Under the pieces are notes generated by a model. It was not told the origin of the DNA. It saw only the letters and a program-made list of their open reading frames with translations, and searched no databases. Below are positions 51,946-63,019 of a DNA stretch of 64,000 nucleotides, piece after piece. This stretch comes from Mycobacterium sp. NBC_00419. GTDB taxonomy: Bacteria > Actinomycetota > Actinomycetes > Mycobacteriales > Mycobacteriaceae. The stretch spans positions 4,340,001 through 4,404,000 of the forward strand of contig NZ_CP107931.1 of the NCBI RefSeq assembly GCF_036023875.1. Reading direction: 5' to 3'. Position numbers and translations under genes: made by a program. How positions within the stretch are numbered: the stretch's first letter is position 1; every line of letters starts with the position of its first letter.

Positions 51946-52821
51946 GTGATCCCGGCCGAGGAGTTGGTGTTCGGCTCTGGACCCGAATGTCCAACCGAAC
52001 TGCTCTGTCTGCCGCTGCTGCAGACACGGTATGGGCTCACCTTCAAGGACTTTCGTGTCACCGACTCCGGAGGGCCGCGCACCGTCGACGCGCTCGAAAG
52101 GGGAGCGATTCAGGTTGGCGTGCTCTTCACCACCGATCCGCGCCTGCTCGCCGGTGACTTCGTCCTACTCGAGGATGATCGGCACGCCCAGCCCGCCGAG
52201 TGCGTGACGCCTATCCTGCGCGACGAGTTGCGCGAGGCACACGGCGCGCCCCTCGCCGCGACCATCGACGCGGTGAACGCGGAACTCACGACCGAGCGCC
52301 TTGCCGAGCTCAATCGCCGCGTCCTTCTCGGGGCATCTCCCGCGGCGACGGCGGCTGAATTCCTCGCCGAGCGGCGATGCGGCCCGACGTCGCGCGCACC
52401 GGGGAGAAACCGACCGGTGATTGTCGTCGGCTCGGCCAACTTCGCCGAGAGCGTGACCGTGGCCGAGCTTTACGCACACGCGCTGGCGGGCGCAGGCTTC
52501 CCGGTCGAGCGGCGCCTCGAGATTGGCAACCGCGACGAGTACTTTCCGCTGCTCTGCCACGGCGTGGTCGGCCTCGTCCCCGAGTATGTGGGCAGCCTCC
52601 TTGCATACTTGGACGGCAGCCGGGGCGGGATCTCGGATCCACCCCAAGCCCATGCGGCGCTCGCGCAGGCGTTGCAGGGAACGGGCCTTGTCGCTCTGCA
52701 GCCGGCGCGGGCCGCGAACACGAACGGCATCGTCGTGACCGCCGCGACCGCGGCGCGCTACGGGCTGACGAGGATCAGTGATCTCGGCCGGGCGATCGGC
52801 GACCCGCACGAGAGCGAGTGA
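51946..52821 (+). CDS. OpuAC-like binding protein with lobes in swapped order
   Basis: A 291-residue protein related to the glycine betaine/choline binding proteins (OpuAC). The first half (about 1-135) matches the C-terminal half of a normal member: ELVFGSGPECPTELLCLPLL, FTTDPRLLAGDFVLLEDD, and AELNRRVLLG. The second half (about 155-285) matches a normal N-terminal half: VVGSANFAESVTVAELYA, GLVPEYVGSLLAYLDG, ANTNGIVVT, YGLTRISDL. The lobes thus appear swapped. There is no signal peptide and no ABC genes nearby. GTG at 51946 has GGGCGGAG upstream; GTG at 51928 overlapping the VOC stop is also possible. Confidence 0.75.
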   Translation: MIPAEELVFGSGPECPTELLCLPLLQTRYGLTFKDFRVTDSGGPRTVDALERGAIQVGVLFTTDPRLLAGDFVLLEDDRHAQPAECVTPILRDELREAHGAPLAATIDAVNAELTTERLAELNRRVLLGASPAATAAEFLAERRCGPTSRAPGRNRPVIVVGSANFAESVTVAELYAHALAGAGFPVERRLEIGNRDEYFPLLCHGVVGLVPEYVGSLLAYLDGSRGGISDPPQAHAALAQALQGTGLVALQPARAANTNGIVVTAATAARYGLTRISDLGRAIGDPHESE

Positions 52822-52846
52822 CCGCACTCCTAAGGGGAGACACGCC

Positions 52847-53920
52847 CTAGAAGCGGTAGTCGGCCAGGTCGGTGGTGCCGCGGCGCTGCCCGCCGTCGAG
52901 CATCAACAGTGCGGGCACCATCTCGGAGGTCACCAGGGCATGGCTGCCCGTCACCTCGTCGATCAGATCGAAACAGCTGGCGATCACCTCGGGGGTGTCG
53001 ACGACGATGGTGGTCACCGGCACCTGGCGCCCGTATTGGATGAGCTTGTCGCCGTGCGGCTTCTGATCACCGTGGAATCCCCAGATGCCGCGCAATACCG
53101 TTGCGCCGGTGACGGTTTCGGACTCCCACAGCTTGCGCACCAGGGCGCGGTGGATTGGCTCGCCGTCGTAGTGGGTGGCTTCGGAGGTGTAGATCATCAG
53201 CTTCTGGCGCAGCTCACGGCCGTGGGCGTCGACGGCAGGTAGCGCTGGCGGGCGGCCCAACAACTGCCCGTCGCGTTTGCAGACCTGGACGCGCTCGACG
53301 GTGACCAGCGGCTGATAGAGCACCGCCTCCAACCCGGGCAGCACCTGCTGCACCTGGTCGGAGGTGCCGACGGCGACGATCATCACCGGGACGTCGGTGT
53401 TGCGGCTGAAGAAATGGGCACGGCGTCGCTGCCCGTGCGAGGTGCCGTCGACGCCGAGGAACACCGAGGCTCCGGCGAATCCGTGGCGGTGCAGTAGGTC
53501 GCACACCGCGTAGTAGGCGGGCAGCCCGTTAACCCGGCGGCGCCGGCCGACGTAAAGGGTGAGTTTGACGGCGTCGCGGTCGGGCAGGGGAGCACCGGCG
53601 AGATGGCTGCTCAGCAGTCGGGCCCGTTCCAGGGTGATCAGGCCGCGCGGGGTCATCGCCACGACGTCGCTCACCAGCGCACCGATCACCGCCTCGGAGT
53701 CGACGGCGGCGATCGCGACCGGCGGATCCTCGGACAGCGTCAAGGACTGGTCGCTGCGGATGATGTGACGCGGTCCGAAGCTGGCGATGCCGCGCAGCAG
53801 CACGCTGGCGGCCACCTCGTGCTCGGCGTAGGTGTCCAGCAAGGCCTCGGCCAGGAATCGCGAGCCGGCACGTGCGCGCTCACCGAAGTAGGTGGTCAGC
53901 TTGAGGTAGGTGTCACTCAT
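52847..53920 (-). CDS. Tandem DUF190 protein
   Basis: A 357-residue protein of three related blocks of DUF190 type, each beginning KLT-YFGERxRx or similar (LKLTTYFGERARAGSRFLAEAL, KLTLYVGRRRRVNGLP) and containing ASVLLRGI / ASVFLGVDG / ATVLRGIWGFHG. DUF190 has a PII-like fold. ATG overlaps the second crcB stop (ATGA), so it is cotranscribed with the fluoride channel pair and may be a cytoplasmic partner or sensor. Confidence 0.82.
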   Translation of the reverse strand: MSDTYLKLTTYFGERARAGSRFLAEALLDTYAEHEVAASVLLRGIASFGPRHIIRSDQSLTLSEDPPVAIAAVDSEAVIGALVSDVVAMTPRGLITLERARLLSSHLAGAPLPDRDAVKLTLYVGRRRRVNGLPAYYAVCDLLHRHGFAGASVFLGVDGTSHGQRRRAHFFSRNTDVPVMIVAVGTSDQVQQVLPGLEAVLYQPLVTVERVQVCKRDGQLLGRPPALPAVDAHGRELRQKLMIYTSEATHYDGEPIHRALVRKLWESETVTGATVLRGIWGFHGDQKPHGDKLIQYGRQVPVTTIVVDTPEVIASCFDLIDEVTGSHALVTSEMVPALLMLDGGQRRGTTDLADYRF

Positions 53921-54282
53921 ATCAGGCTCGCTATCCACTGGCCGAGCATCGCGGCGGGCAGGCCGAGCGCCACGCTGACCACCAGGTTGGCGACGGCCGG
54001 CTTGATCTGGCGTTCCTCGGTGAGGCGTTGGGTTTCCAGCATCCAGGTCGAGAAGGTCGTGTAGGCGCCGACGAATGCGGTGCCCGCCAGCAGGGCGGCC
54101 TGGTGGCTCAGGGTCAGCCCGGTGACGAAACCGAGCAGCACCGCCCCGGAGATGTTGACGGTCAACGTGCCGAACGGAAACGACCTGGCCGCCCGGCGCG
54201 CCACCGCGCGGTCGACCACGAACCGGGCCACCGAGCCCAGCCCGCCGATGACCAGCACACCGGCCCACACCGCGACGCTCAC
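53917..54282 (-). CDS. crcB: CrcB/Fluc fluoride channel subunit
   Basis: A 121-residue protein with four membrane helices. Family motifs: [31 protein letters not shown] and the fluoride-path [12 protein letters not shown]. Two different CrcB proteins pair in opposite orientation in many Gram-positive bacteria, as is likely here. GTG at 54282 overlaps the first crcB stop. Confidence 0.92.
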   Translation of the reverse strand: MSVAVWAGVLVIGGLGSVARFVVDRAVARRAARSFPFGTLTVNISGAVLLGFVTGLTLSHQAALLAGTAFVGAYTTFSTWMLETQRLTEERQIKPAVANLVVSVALGLPAAMLGQWIASLI

Positions 54283-54677
54283 GCGCGAATCCTGACCCGG
54301 CGCACCAGCACTGTCGCGGCGGACACCGCCAGCAGGCCGGCGGCGATGCTGGCCACCGTGTAGCCGATCGCCAGGCCGTAGTGCTGGTGTTCGATCATGC
54401 GCACCGTCTCGACCTGCATCGTGGAGAACGTCGTCAACCCGCCGCACAGGCCGGTGCCCAGCAGGGGGCGGCGGTAGCTCGACAGCGGCAGTCGTTCCAG
54501 CAGGCGGGTGGTGAAGTAGCCGAGCAGGAACGCCCCGACGATGTTGACGACGAACGTCGGCCACGGCCAGCGGGCGGGGTCGGGCACGGCCAGCGTCGCC
54601 AGCGCGGCCCGCGCGGCGGTGCCGATCGCGCCGCCGGCGAATATGGCCGCCAATTCGCGGTTGTCATGGCCGAACAC
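54279..54677 (-). CDS. crcB: CrcB/Fluc fluoride channel subunit
   Basis: A 132-residue CrcB protein: [32 protein letters not shown] and [13 protein letters not shown]. Exports fluoride passively as a dual-topology dimer, probably with the next gene. GTG at 54677 with GGGAG upstream. First of a three-gene operon; divergent from pgm. Confidence 0.92.
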   Translation of the reverse strand: MFGHDNRELAAIFAGGAIGTAARAALATLAVPDPARWPWPTFVVNIVGAFLLGYFTTRLLERLPLSSYRRPLLGTGLCGGLTTFSTMQVETVRMIEHQHYGLAIGYTVASIAAGLLAVSAATVLVRRVRIRA

Positions 54678-54745
54678 GGGCTACTCCCTTAACCGTCAGT
54701 GAATCCGCGAGCCAGTATCGCCTGTGGCGGGCAGAATTGGGTCCC

Positions 54746-56388
<1,643 letters not shown>

Positions 56389-56392
<4 letters not shown>

Positions 56393-57657
56393 GTTCCGTC
56401 GCGGAGGGTGACTGTCCCTCGGAAGAGGCGCAGGCCGGTCTTCCCCGGGAGGTCTGGGTTCTGATCGCGTCCAACGCGGTCATCGCCTTGGGGTACGGCG
56501 TGGTGGCACCGGTGCTGCCGCAGTATGCGCGGCACTTCGGGGTGAGCCTCACCGCGGCGACGTTCGTCATCACGGCCTTCGCGGTGATGCGGCTGGTCTT
56601 CGCGCCCGCGTCCGGTCTGCTGGTGCAGAAGCTGGGGGAGCGCCGCATCTACGTCAGCGGCCTGCTGATCGTGGCGGTGTCCACCGCGGCATGCGCATTC
56701 GCCCACACGTACTGGCAGCTGCTGCTGTTCCGGTCTCTCGGCGGTGTCGGGTCCACGATGTTCTTCGTCTCCGCGTTGGGTCTGATGATCCGGATCAGCC
56801 CCCACAATGCGCGCGGCCGGGTGGCCGGGATGTTCTCCAGTGCGTTCCTGGTGGGGTCGGTCGCCGGACCCCTGGTCGGCAGCCTGACCGCGGGGCTGGG
56901 GTTGTCGGCGCCGTTCCTCATTTACGGCGCCGCGCTGCTGATCGCGGCGGCGGTGGTGTTCATCAGCCTGCGGCACTCGTCGCTGGCCGCCGCAGCCCCG
57001 GCCGACGAGCTGACGGTGACGGTGAGGGTGGCGCTGCGGCACCCGGCGTACCGGGCGGCGCTGCTGTCGAATCTGGCCACCGGCTGGTCGGCGTTCGGGC
57101 TGCGCGTCGCGCTGGTGCCGCTGTTCATCACCGAGGTGTTCCACCGCGGGCCCGGATGGGCGGGTGCGGCGCTGGCGACGTTCGCGATCGGCAACGTCGC
57201 GGCGGTGATTCCGTCGGGACGGCTGTCGGACCGCACCGGGCGCCGGCCGCTGCTGATCACCGGGTTGGCGTTGGCCGGGGTGTCGACGGCCGTGGTGGGG
57301 TTGTCCTCGTCGCTGCCGGTGTTCCTGGCAGGTGCGGTGATCGCCGGGGCGGCCACCGGCATGTTCTCCTCACCGCAGCAGGCCGCGGTGGCCGACATCA
57401 TCGGCAGCAAGGCGCGCGGTGGGACGGCGGTGGCGACCTTCCAGATGATGTCGGATTTCGGGTCGATCATCGGCTCGCTGGGTGTCGGGCTGATCGCCCA
57501 GCATCTGTCGTTCAGCTGGGCGTTCGCGGTCAGTGGGGCGATCCTGGTGCTGGCGTCCATCGGGTGGGTGTTCGCGCCGGAAACCCGCGACAGCGAGCCG
57601 CTGGAGCACACCCCGGCCCGTCCGCTGGGCCCGGAAGCCGCCGGCGAGCTGCCCTAG
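56389..57657 (+). CDS. MFS family transporter
   Basis: A 422-residue major facilitator with about 12 membrane helices. Motif A appears in the second half as [13 protein letters not shown]. Probably a drug/H+ antiporter type efflux protein, but the substrate is open. GTG at 56389 overlaps the pgm stop (GTGA), so it is cotranscribed. The C-terminus is a short charged tail. Confidence 0.88.
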
Positions 57658-57671
57658 TGATGCGTCCTACG

Positions 57672-57730
57672 CCGAGATTGCATTCACGCAGGAAAAGTGC
57701 GAGTGGACGGCTGCGTGAGTGCAATCTCGG
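57672..57730. repeat. 20-bp inverted repeat, 19-bp spacer
   Basis: Arms 57672-57691 and 57711-57730 match at 19 of 20 positions when one is reversed. The outer core reads CCGAGATTGCA. It lies 15 bases after the MFS stop and before tRNA-Ala. It could act as a transcription terminator-like hairpin or be a copy of a dispersed mycobacterial palindrome; there is no T-run. Confidence 0.7.
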
Positions 57731-57832
57731 TGCAGGTCAGCGGCAGTTGCGCCCGGGTAGCCGCTTGTTGCCTGCTCTGACCAGCGATTTTGAGCCGCAC
57801 CCGCCGGTGGTGTAACTTCGACTGGCACACCT

Positions 57833-57908
57833 GGGGCTATGGCGCAGTTGGTAGCGCACCACACTGGCAGTGTGGGGGTCAGGGGTTCGAATCCCCTTAG
57901 CTCCACCA
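57833..57908 (+). tRNA. tRNA-Ala (anticodon GGC)
   Basis: Full cloverleaf: acceptor GGGGCTA with TAGCTCC, D arm GCGC-AGTTGGTA-GCGC, anticodon arm CCACA-CTGGCAG-TGTGG (anticodon GGC, reads GCC), T arm AGGGG-TTCGAAT-CCCCT. The 3' CCA is encoded (57906-57908). Confidence 0.97.
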
Positions 57909-57911
57909 GGA

Positions 57912-57940
57912 AAAGCCCCGGCCAATGGCCGGGGCTTTCT
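57912..57940 (+). terminator. Terminator of tRNA-Ala
   Basis: AAAGCCCCGGCC (57912-57923) pairs with GGCCGGGGCTTT (57927-57938) across a 3-base loop, followed by CT; the T-run is inside the stem. It lies right after the tRNA. Confidence 0.85.
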
Positions 57941-57946
57941 CAATAC

Positions 57947-58585
57947 CTAGGGCGTGGCGAGTCCAGAGGCGGGCGGGTCGATACCGAATGACCGCGCGAT
58001 GAAGGGGACGACCGAGACTTCGATGTGTTGGCGGATGCCGTCAGCCCCGATGCCAGGGCCATCGAAAAGCGCAGTCCCGATCAAGGCCAAGACAATGCGG
58101 GCGTCGCCGGCTGGATCAGTGACGGTGATGACTCCTTCGCGGCCACCTTCCGCCAGTACCTCGACCAGGGGCGCGGTCAGTGCTGCCAAGCAACGGTCCA
58201 TGGGCTCGGAATGCTGAGGGCGCAGCCCGCGGAACGCGGTGGCAAACAGCGTGGCGGGTTTGGCGAAGTCCCCGTCCAACCCGCGCGTGACGAGCGTGCC
58301 GACGTATTGCCAGATCCGTTGGTCGACCGGCGCACTCGGATCGATGATTCCGTCCACGGTATCGGCAATGCGAAGCAAGTCCCGTTCCCACAGCGCTGCG
58401 AGCAGCTCGTCCTTGGTGTCGAATTGGCGGTAGAAGCTCCGGGTCGACATCCTCGCCTGCCTGAGCACGCTGGAGACCTTGAACCCCCACCACCCGCTGC
58501 GGGCTAGAACTGTCGACGCCGAGTCGATAAGCAGGTTGCGCTCGTCAGCGTCTCTGGTCTCAGCCATACCCTCAGTCCGCGCCAT
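57947..58585 (-). CDS. TetR family transcriptional regulator
   Basis: A 212-residue repressor with the helix-turn-helix at about 12-62 (RNLLIDSASTVLA then MSTRSFYRQFDTKDELLAALW) and a TetR_C-type C-domain. It ends just after the tRNA terminator. By position it likely controls the catabolic genes to the right. Confidence 0.82.
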   Translation of the reverse strand: MARTEGMAETRDADERNLLIDSASTVLARSGWWGFKVSSVLRQARMSTRSFYRQFDTKDELLAALWERDLLRIADTVDGIIDPSAPVDQRIWQYVGTLVTRGLDGDFAKPATLFATAFRGLRPQHSEPMDRCLAALTAPLVEVLAEGGREGVITVTDPAGDARIVLALIGTALFDGPGIGADGIRQHIEVSVVPFIARSFGIDPPASGLATP

Positions 58586-58692
58586 CTGATCTCGTGCGTG
58601 TCGTAGGTCACTTTACTGCGTCGAGCTCCGGCTGTTCCGGCACGTTGACAGCTTCGCCGAACTCATCGGGGTGACGTCGAGAAGACCAACGT

Positions 58693-59733
58693 TCATCTCA
58701 CGTTCTGACTGACGACGTAGTGGTTGACCGGTGTGGACTCCGCGCGCTCCAACACCCCGCGCGTCACCAGAAGCTCCAGATGCGCCAGGACCTCAAGGAT
58801 GGCGGTCATGCCGTGTACCGGTCCGAGTTCGTCGACGGTGCGTTCATGTCGGGTCCACAACATCTGCTGGGCGACGTGATAGGCGGAGGCGTTGCCCGCT
58901 GCCACCAGCTCGCGGGCTCGATCAAGACGCTCCCGGTGGTGTTCGATGAGTGCTTCGGCTCGCGCCTTGACCGTCGGGGTGACACCACCGTGGGCAGGGA
59001 GCATCCACGTGTCCGGCAGCTCTACGAAGAGCTGCAATGACGCCAGATATGACCGCAGCGGCAACGCTTCCGGCGCTCGTTCCAGGCCGATCGACGGTGT
59101 GATCCGGGGCAGGATGTGGTCGCCAGTGAATGTGAGGCCTGCTCGGTGGTCCTCATACACCAGGTGACCTCGGGTGTGGCCCGGCGTGGCGCGGGCAACG
59201 AGATCGATTCCACCGCAGTCGATGTGCTCACCGCCGTCGAGCCAGACGTCGGGCGGGCCGAAGGGGACATCGCGCTCGAACGGCTCCAGGGGCAAGTCGG
59301 CGATCGTCTGCGCCAAATCGACTGCCCCGGCTTTGAGAAGTAGCTGTGCCTGGATGGGGTACGCGCCGGTGCGTTCGTCAAACGATTCGATCGAGTGGCG
59401 TTCTCCGCTGCCGATCATCACCGCGGTGCCATAGCGTCGTTGCCAATCGATGGCACGGGAATAGTGATCCCAATGAGCGTGCGTGACAACGATGCGCCGC
59501 ACGTCGGCGGGGGTGTAGCCGAGCCGGGCAAGGGCGTCGATCAGGACCGTCTCACTGTGCTCATCGGCCCAGCCCGAATCCACCAACGTCACGCCGTCGG
59601 TTCCGAGGATGGCGTAGACGTTCACCACCTTCAGGTCTGTCAACGGCAGCGGTAACGGAATTTTGACGACGTGAGGTGGCAGATCCACCGCAGCATCGAT
59701 GTCTCGGTCGTCGGTTAAACGGCGGTTCGACAT
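58693..59733 (-). CDS. Metallo-beta-lactamase fold hydrolase
   Basis: A 346-residue protein with the HxHxDH metal site at 85-90 (THAHWDHYSR), ATPGHTRGHLVY for the next histidine, FTGDHILP for the aspartate and PAHGGVTP near the end. The C-terminal ~80 residues form a helical domain (HHRERLDRARELVAAGN) as in CoA- or lactone-acting members of the family. ATG at 59733, a likely start, with GGAGAGGG upstream. Divergent from the SDR operon. Confidence 0.85.
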   Translation of the reverse strand: MSNRRLTDDRDIDAAVDLPPHVVKIPLPLPLTDLKVVNVYAILGTDGVTLVDSGWADEHSETVLIDALARLGYTPADVRRIVVTHAHWDHYSRAIDWQRRYGTAVMIGSGERHSIESFDERTGAYPIQAQLLLKAGAVDLAQTIADLPLEPFERDVPFGPPDVWLDGGEHIDCGGIDLVARATPGHTRGHLVYEDHRAGLTFTGDHILPRITPSIGLERAPEALPLRSYLASLQLFVELPDTWMLPAHGGVTPTVKARAEALIEHHRERLDRARELVAAGNASAYHVAQQMLWTRHERTVDELGPVHGMTAILEVLAHLELLVTRGVLERAESTPVNHYVVSQNVR

Positions 59734-59917
59734 CTCGGCGAATCCCTCTCCTCCGACTGCAAAGCCGCAATTTAACACATGATAAAAAGCTGGAGTTCGC
59801 TTGTGCTGTTGGCGCAACGAACCCCGGTGAAGCGCGGTGGGGTAGTTGAACCAATCTCGTGAGTAGTTTAATATTGATTAGAAATTGGTCCGTCTTCTGG
59901 TTGGAGCCACACAGTCC
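59734..59917. promoter_or_regulatory. Divergent promoter region, MBL hydrolase / SDR operon
   Basis: AT-rich. It contains TTTAACACATGATAAAAAG near 59770-59790 and TAGTTTAATATTGATTAGAAA near 59863-59884. TAATAT or TTAAAT could serve as -10 boxes in either direction. No clear palindrome is shared with the other operators of the window. Confidence 0.35.
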
Positions 59918-60652
59918 ATGGTTGATTCCTTGCTTGCCGAGCGCGTGGCCATCGTCACTGGGGCTGGTCAGGGCATCGGCCGTGAAATTGCCCGGTCGCT
60001 ACACGCGCACGGCGCACACGTTGTGCTTGTCGACCTTGATGGCGATGCCGCCAAGTCCGCAGCCGACGAGGTCGGTGGTCTCGGGCTGGCCTGTGACGTG
60101 ACGTCCGAGGAGCAGGTGAAGGCGGTCGTTCGCGACACTGTGGGCCAGTTCGGTCGCCTCGACGTGTTCGTCAACAACGCCGGTATCACCAGGGACGCCT
60201 CCCTGAAGAGGATGACCGTCGATCAGTTTGACGCTGTCATCACCGTGCACCTGCGCGGCACCTGGCTGGGGGTGCGCGAGGCGTCGGCGGTGATGCGCGA
60301 GGCGAAGACGGGCAGCATCATCAACATCTCGTCGCTGTCCGGAAAATCCGGTAACCCCGGCCAGACCAACTACAGCGCCGCCAAGGCCGGCATCGTCGGA
60401 TTGACCAAGTCCGCGGCCAAGGAATTGGCGCACCACAACGTCCGGGTCAACGCCGTGCAACCGGGACTCATCCGCACTCCGATGACCGAGGCCATGCCCC
60501 CGGAAATCTTCGCCCAGCGAGAGGCCGACGTCCCGATGAAGCGCGCGGGAGAACCGGCCGAGGTCGCCGGCGCGGTGGTGTTCCTGGCCTCGGATCTGTC
60601 GAGCTACATCACCGGCACGGTCATCGAGGTCGGCGGGGGCCGATATATATGA
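59918..60652 (+). CDS. FabG-like short-chain dehydrogenase
   Basis: A 244-residue SDR with [12 protein letters not shown] (VNNAGITRD), catalytic Ser (NISSLSGK) and YSAAK; aspartate after strand 2 (LVDLDGDA) suggests NAD(H). FabG-like sequence ([17 protein letters not shown]). ATG at 59918. First of an operon with three enoyl-CoA hydratases, so likely a 3-hydroxyacyl-CoA or cyclic-alcohol dehydrogenase of the same route. Confidence 0.9.
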   Translation: MVDSLLAERVAIVTGAGQGIGREIARSLHAHGAHVVLVDLDGDAAKSAADEVGGLGLACDVTSEEQVKAVVRDTVGQFGRLDVFVNNAGITRDASLKRMTVDQFDAVITVHLRGTWLGVREASAVMREAKTGSIINISSLSGKSGNPGQTNYSAAKAGIVGLTKSAAKELAHHNVRVNAVQPGLIRTPMTEAMPPEIFAQREADVPMKRAGEPAEVAGAVVFLASDLSSYITGTVIEVGGGRYI

Positions 60653-61419
60653 CATCAGTGTTGGCCACCGAAGAAGCAGGGATCGGCCGCATCACCCTCA
60701 ACCGGCCGGAACAACTCAACGCCATCAACGTCGAGTTGGGCGTGGAACTTCAGCAGGCGATAGCCCGGCTGGGTTCAGATCCAGACGTCAACGTCATCAT
60801 CATTCGGGGCGCGGGCGGAAACTTCTGTGCCGGGGGTGATTTCGCGGAGGTGGAACGACTTCGCGAGCAAGGGCCCGACGCGTTGCGGACCCTGTTCGAG
60901 GCTTTCCGGCGGGCCTGCGACGCCATTGCCGCTATCGAGATTCCGGTGGTGGCAGCCGTGGAGGGCGTTGCCGCCGCCGGTGGGTTCGAGCTGCTGCAGG
61001 CGGCAGACATTGTGCTCACCAGCGACGATGCGCGGATCGCGGACAATCACGTGCGATTCGGCATGATCCCCGGTGGCGGCAGTACCGCGCGGCTACCACG
61101 TCTGGTCGGTGTGCAGCAGGCCATGGGATTGCTGCTCAGCGGTGACCGGCTCACCGGCACTCAAGCCGTCGGCCTTGGCTTGGCCTACCGCAGCTTTCCG
61201 CACTCCGAATTCAACCGGGCCACCGAGGAATTCGTGACAACCATGGCCGGACGGGAGCGCAGCGCCCTGGTGACCATCAAACGGTTGGTGATCTCCGGAC
61301 TGTCTGAATCCCTGGCCGCCGCAGTGGATGACGAACTCGACGCCGTCGTCAACCACATCAGCCAAGGAGCCGGCCGCAACGGTGCGTCGGCGTTCAGTAA
61401 ACGAGGAGCAGCGCAGTGA
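60649..61419 (+). CDS. Enoyl-CoA hydratase/isomerase family protein (1)
   Basis: A 256-residue crotonase-fold protein. Oxyanion-hole regions [12 protein letters not shown] and [20 protein letters not shown] are present. At the catalytic positions the first is Gly-rich and the second reads [15 protein letters not shown], with no obvious pair of glutamates. Activity cannot be fixed: hydratase, isomerase or ring hydrolase. ATG overlaps the SDR stop. Confidence 0.88.
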   Translation: MTSVLATEEAGIGRITLNRPEQLNAINVELGVELQQAIARLGSDPDVNVIIIRGAGGNFCAGGDFAEVERLREQGPDALRTLFEAFRRACDAIAAIEIPVVAAVEGVAAAGGFELLQAADIVLTSDDARIADNHVRFGMIPGGGSTARLPRLVGVQQAMGLLLSGDRLTGTQAVGLGLAYRSFPHSEFNRATEEFVTTMAGRERSALVTIKRLVISGLSESLAAAVDDELDAVVNHISQGAGRNGASAFSKRGAAQ

Positions 61420-62228
61420 CCAGCTCAGCAACCGAACTCAGCGCCACGGCACCCGTCGCGCTCGACGTGGACGCAGGCATTGCGCGGCTACGGCTGAATC
61501 GGCCCGAGGTATCCAACGGGCTCAACGTCGAATTACTTAAATCCCTGCACCAGGCGATTCTGGCGTGCCACGCAGATCCCAAAGTGCGGGTGGTGTTGCT
61601 GACCGGTGAAGGACGCAACTTCTGCGCCGGCGGCGACATCCACACGTTCGAATCCAAGGGTGCCAACCTGCCCGATTACCTGCGCGAAGCAACGGCCTGG
61701 CTGCAGCTGGCATCCGCGGCGTTGATCCAACTGCGGGTCCCCGTCGTAACGGCAGTCCAGGGCTTCGCTGCCGGTGGTGGTGGCCTCGGGCTGGTGTGCG
61801 CCTCCGATATCGTGGTCGCCGCCGAATCGGCGAAGTTCTTCTCCGGTGCCGTGCGGGTGGGAATGGCGCCCGACGGGGGAGTGTCGGTGACTCTCGCCCA
61901 ACTCGTCGGCCTGCGGCAGGCGTTGCGGATCGTCCTGACCAACCCGACGATCACCGCGACCGAGGCCCGTGACATCGGCCTGATCACCGAAGTCGTCGCC
62001 GACGACGAGCTGCAGAATCGGGTGGAGGATTTGGCAGCCCAACTCGTCGAGCTCCCCACCCAGGCGCTGTCGGCGAGCAAGCGACTGGTGTGGAGCGGAG
62101 TCGGTGCATCCGTCGAACAGCGGCTGGCCGAAGAGGCGCGCACCGTCTCCGAACTCTCCGGCACCGCCGACGCACTGGAGGGCCTGCGGGCCGTTATCGA
62201 GCGACGACCGCCCAGGTTCCAGAAGTGA
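61416..62228 (+). CDS. Enoyl-CoA hydratase/isomerase family protein (2)
   Basis: A 270-residue crotonase-fold protein with GRNFCAGGDIHTFE, VQGFAAGGGGLGLVCASDIVVA and the acyl-pocket motif RVGMAPDGGVSVTLAQLVG. The Asp in this last motif stands where a catalytic acid sits in some members. Overlaps gene (1) by GTGA. Confidence 0.88.
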   Translation: MTSSATELSATAPVALDVDAGIARLRLNRPEVSNGLNVELLKSLHQAILACHADPKVRVVLLTGEGRNFCAGGDIHTFESKGANLPDYLREATAWLQLASAALIQLRVPVVTAVQGFAAGGGGLGLVCASDIVVAAESAKFFSGAVRVGMAPDGGVSVTLAQLVGLRQALRIVLTNPTITATEARDIGLITEVVADDELQNRVEDLAAQLVELPTQALSASKRLVWSGVGASVEQRLAEEARTVSELSGTADALEGLRAVIERRPPRFQK

Positions 62229-63019
62229 CCACCCCCGCGGTGTTGACCGAGCAGATCGGTGCTGTCGCGGTGGTGACGCTCAACCGCCCCGACAAGCTCA
62301 ACGCGATCGACATCCCGCTGCGGTTGGCCCTCGCCGAGGCGCTCGAGACCGCCGACAGCGACCAGGACGTGCGCGCCATCGTGCTCACGGGCGAAGGCAA
62401 GGCATTCTGCTCGGGCGGTGACATCTCCTCCATGGAGCGGATGACGCCCCAGGATGCCCTGGAGCGAGCGCAGCTGGCGCAGCGCGTCATCCGCGCCATC
62501 TGGAATACCGGCAAGCCCGTCATCGCAGCGGTCGAAGGAGCGGCGTTCGGCGCAGGCACCGCACTGGCTGCGGCCTGTGATCGCGTGGTGGCTGCACAGG
62601 ACGCGCGGTTCGCCACCACCTTCACCAAGGTCGGGCTGGCCGGGGATATGGGCGCGTACGTCTCGCTGCCGGCCCGCGTCGGGGTGGCGCGGACCCGGCA
62701 GATGCTGATGCTGCCCAGAACAATTGGAGCGCCGGAGGCATTGGAGATCGGCCTCGTCGACGCGCTCGTGGAGACAGGAACTGCACGCGCCGTCGCGCTG
62801 GAGGACGCCACGCGTCTGGCGTCAGGTCCGTCTGCAGCGTTCGGGGTGATCAAGTCGTTGCTCGCGGTGGCGCCCGGCCTGTCCCCGTTCGAGGTGCTTG
62901 ACCGGGAGGCCGCTGCGCAGGCCGTGCTCTTCGGCAGCGATGACTTTGTCGAGGGCGTCACCGCGTTCCGGGAAAAACGTCCTGCCATTTTCGGCATCAG
63001 GGAAGGAGTTCGAGAATGA
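62225..63019 (+). CDS. Enoyl-CoA hydratase/isomerase family protein (3)
   Basis: A 264-residue crotonase-fold protein with GKAFCSGGDISSME, VEGAAFGAGTALAAACDRVVA and FTKVGLAGDMGAYVSLPARVG. Overlaps gene (2) by GTGA; ends overlap the Rieske gene (ATGA). Three diverged crotonase-fold genes in one operon suggest successive steps in one CoA-linked route. Confidence 0.88.
   Translation: MTTPAVLTEQIGAVAVVTLNRPDKLNAIDIPLRLALAEALETADSDQDVRAIVLTGEGKAFCSGGDISSMERMTPQDALERAQLAQRVIRAIWNTGKPVIAAVEGAAFGAGTALAAACDRVVAAQDARFATTFTKVGLAGDMGAYVSLPARVGVARTRQMLMLPRTIGAPEALEIGLVDALVETGTARAVALEDATRLASGPSAAFGVIKSLLAVAPGLSPFEVLDREAAAQAVLFGSDDFVEGVTAFREKRPAIFGIREGVRE

Noticed and set aside
54678..54745. Possible fluoride riboswitch in front of crcB.
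   Set aside because: GGCGATACTGG recalls part of the motif, but the pseudoknot and the conserved downstream segment are not recognisable, and the leader is short.
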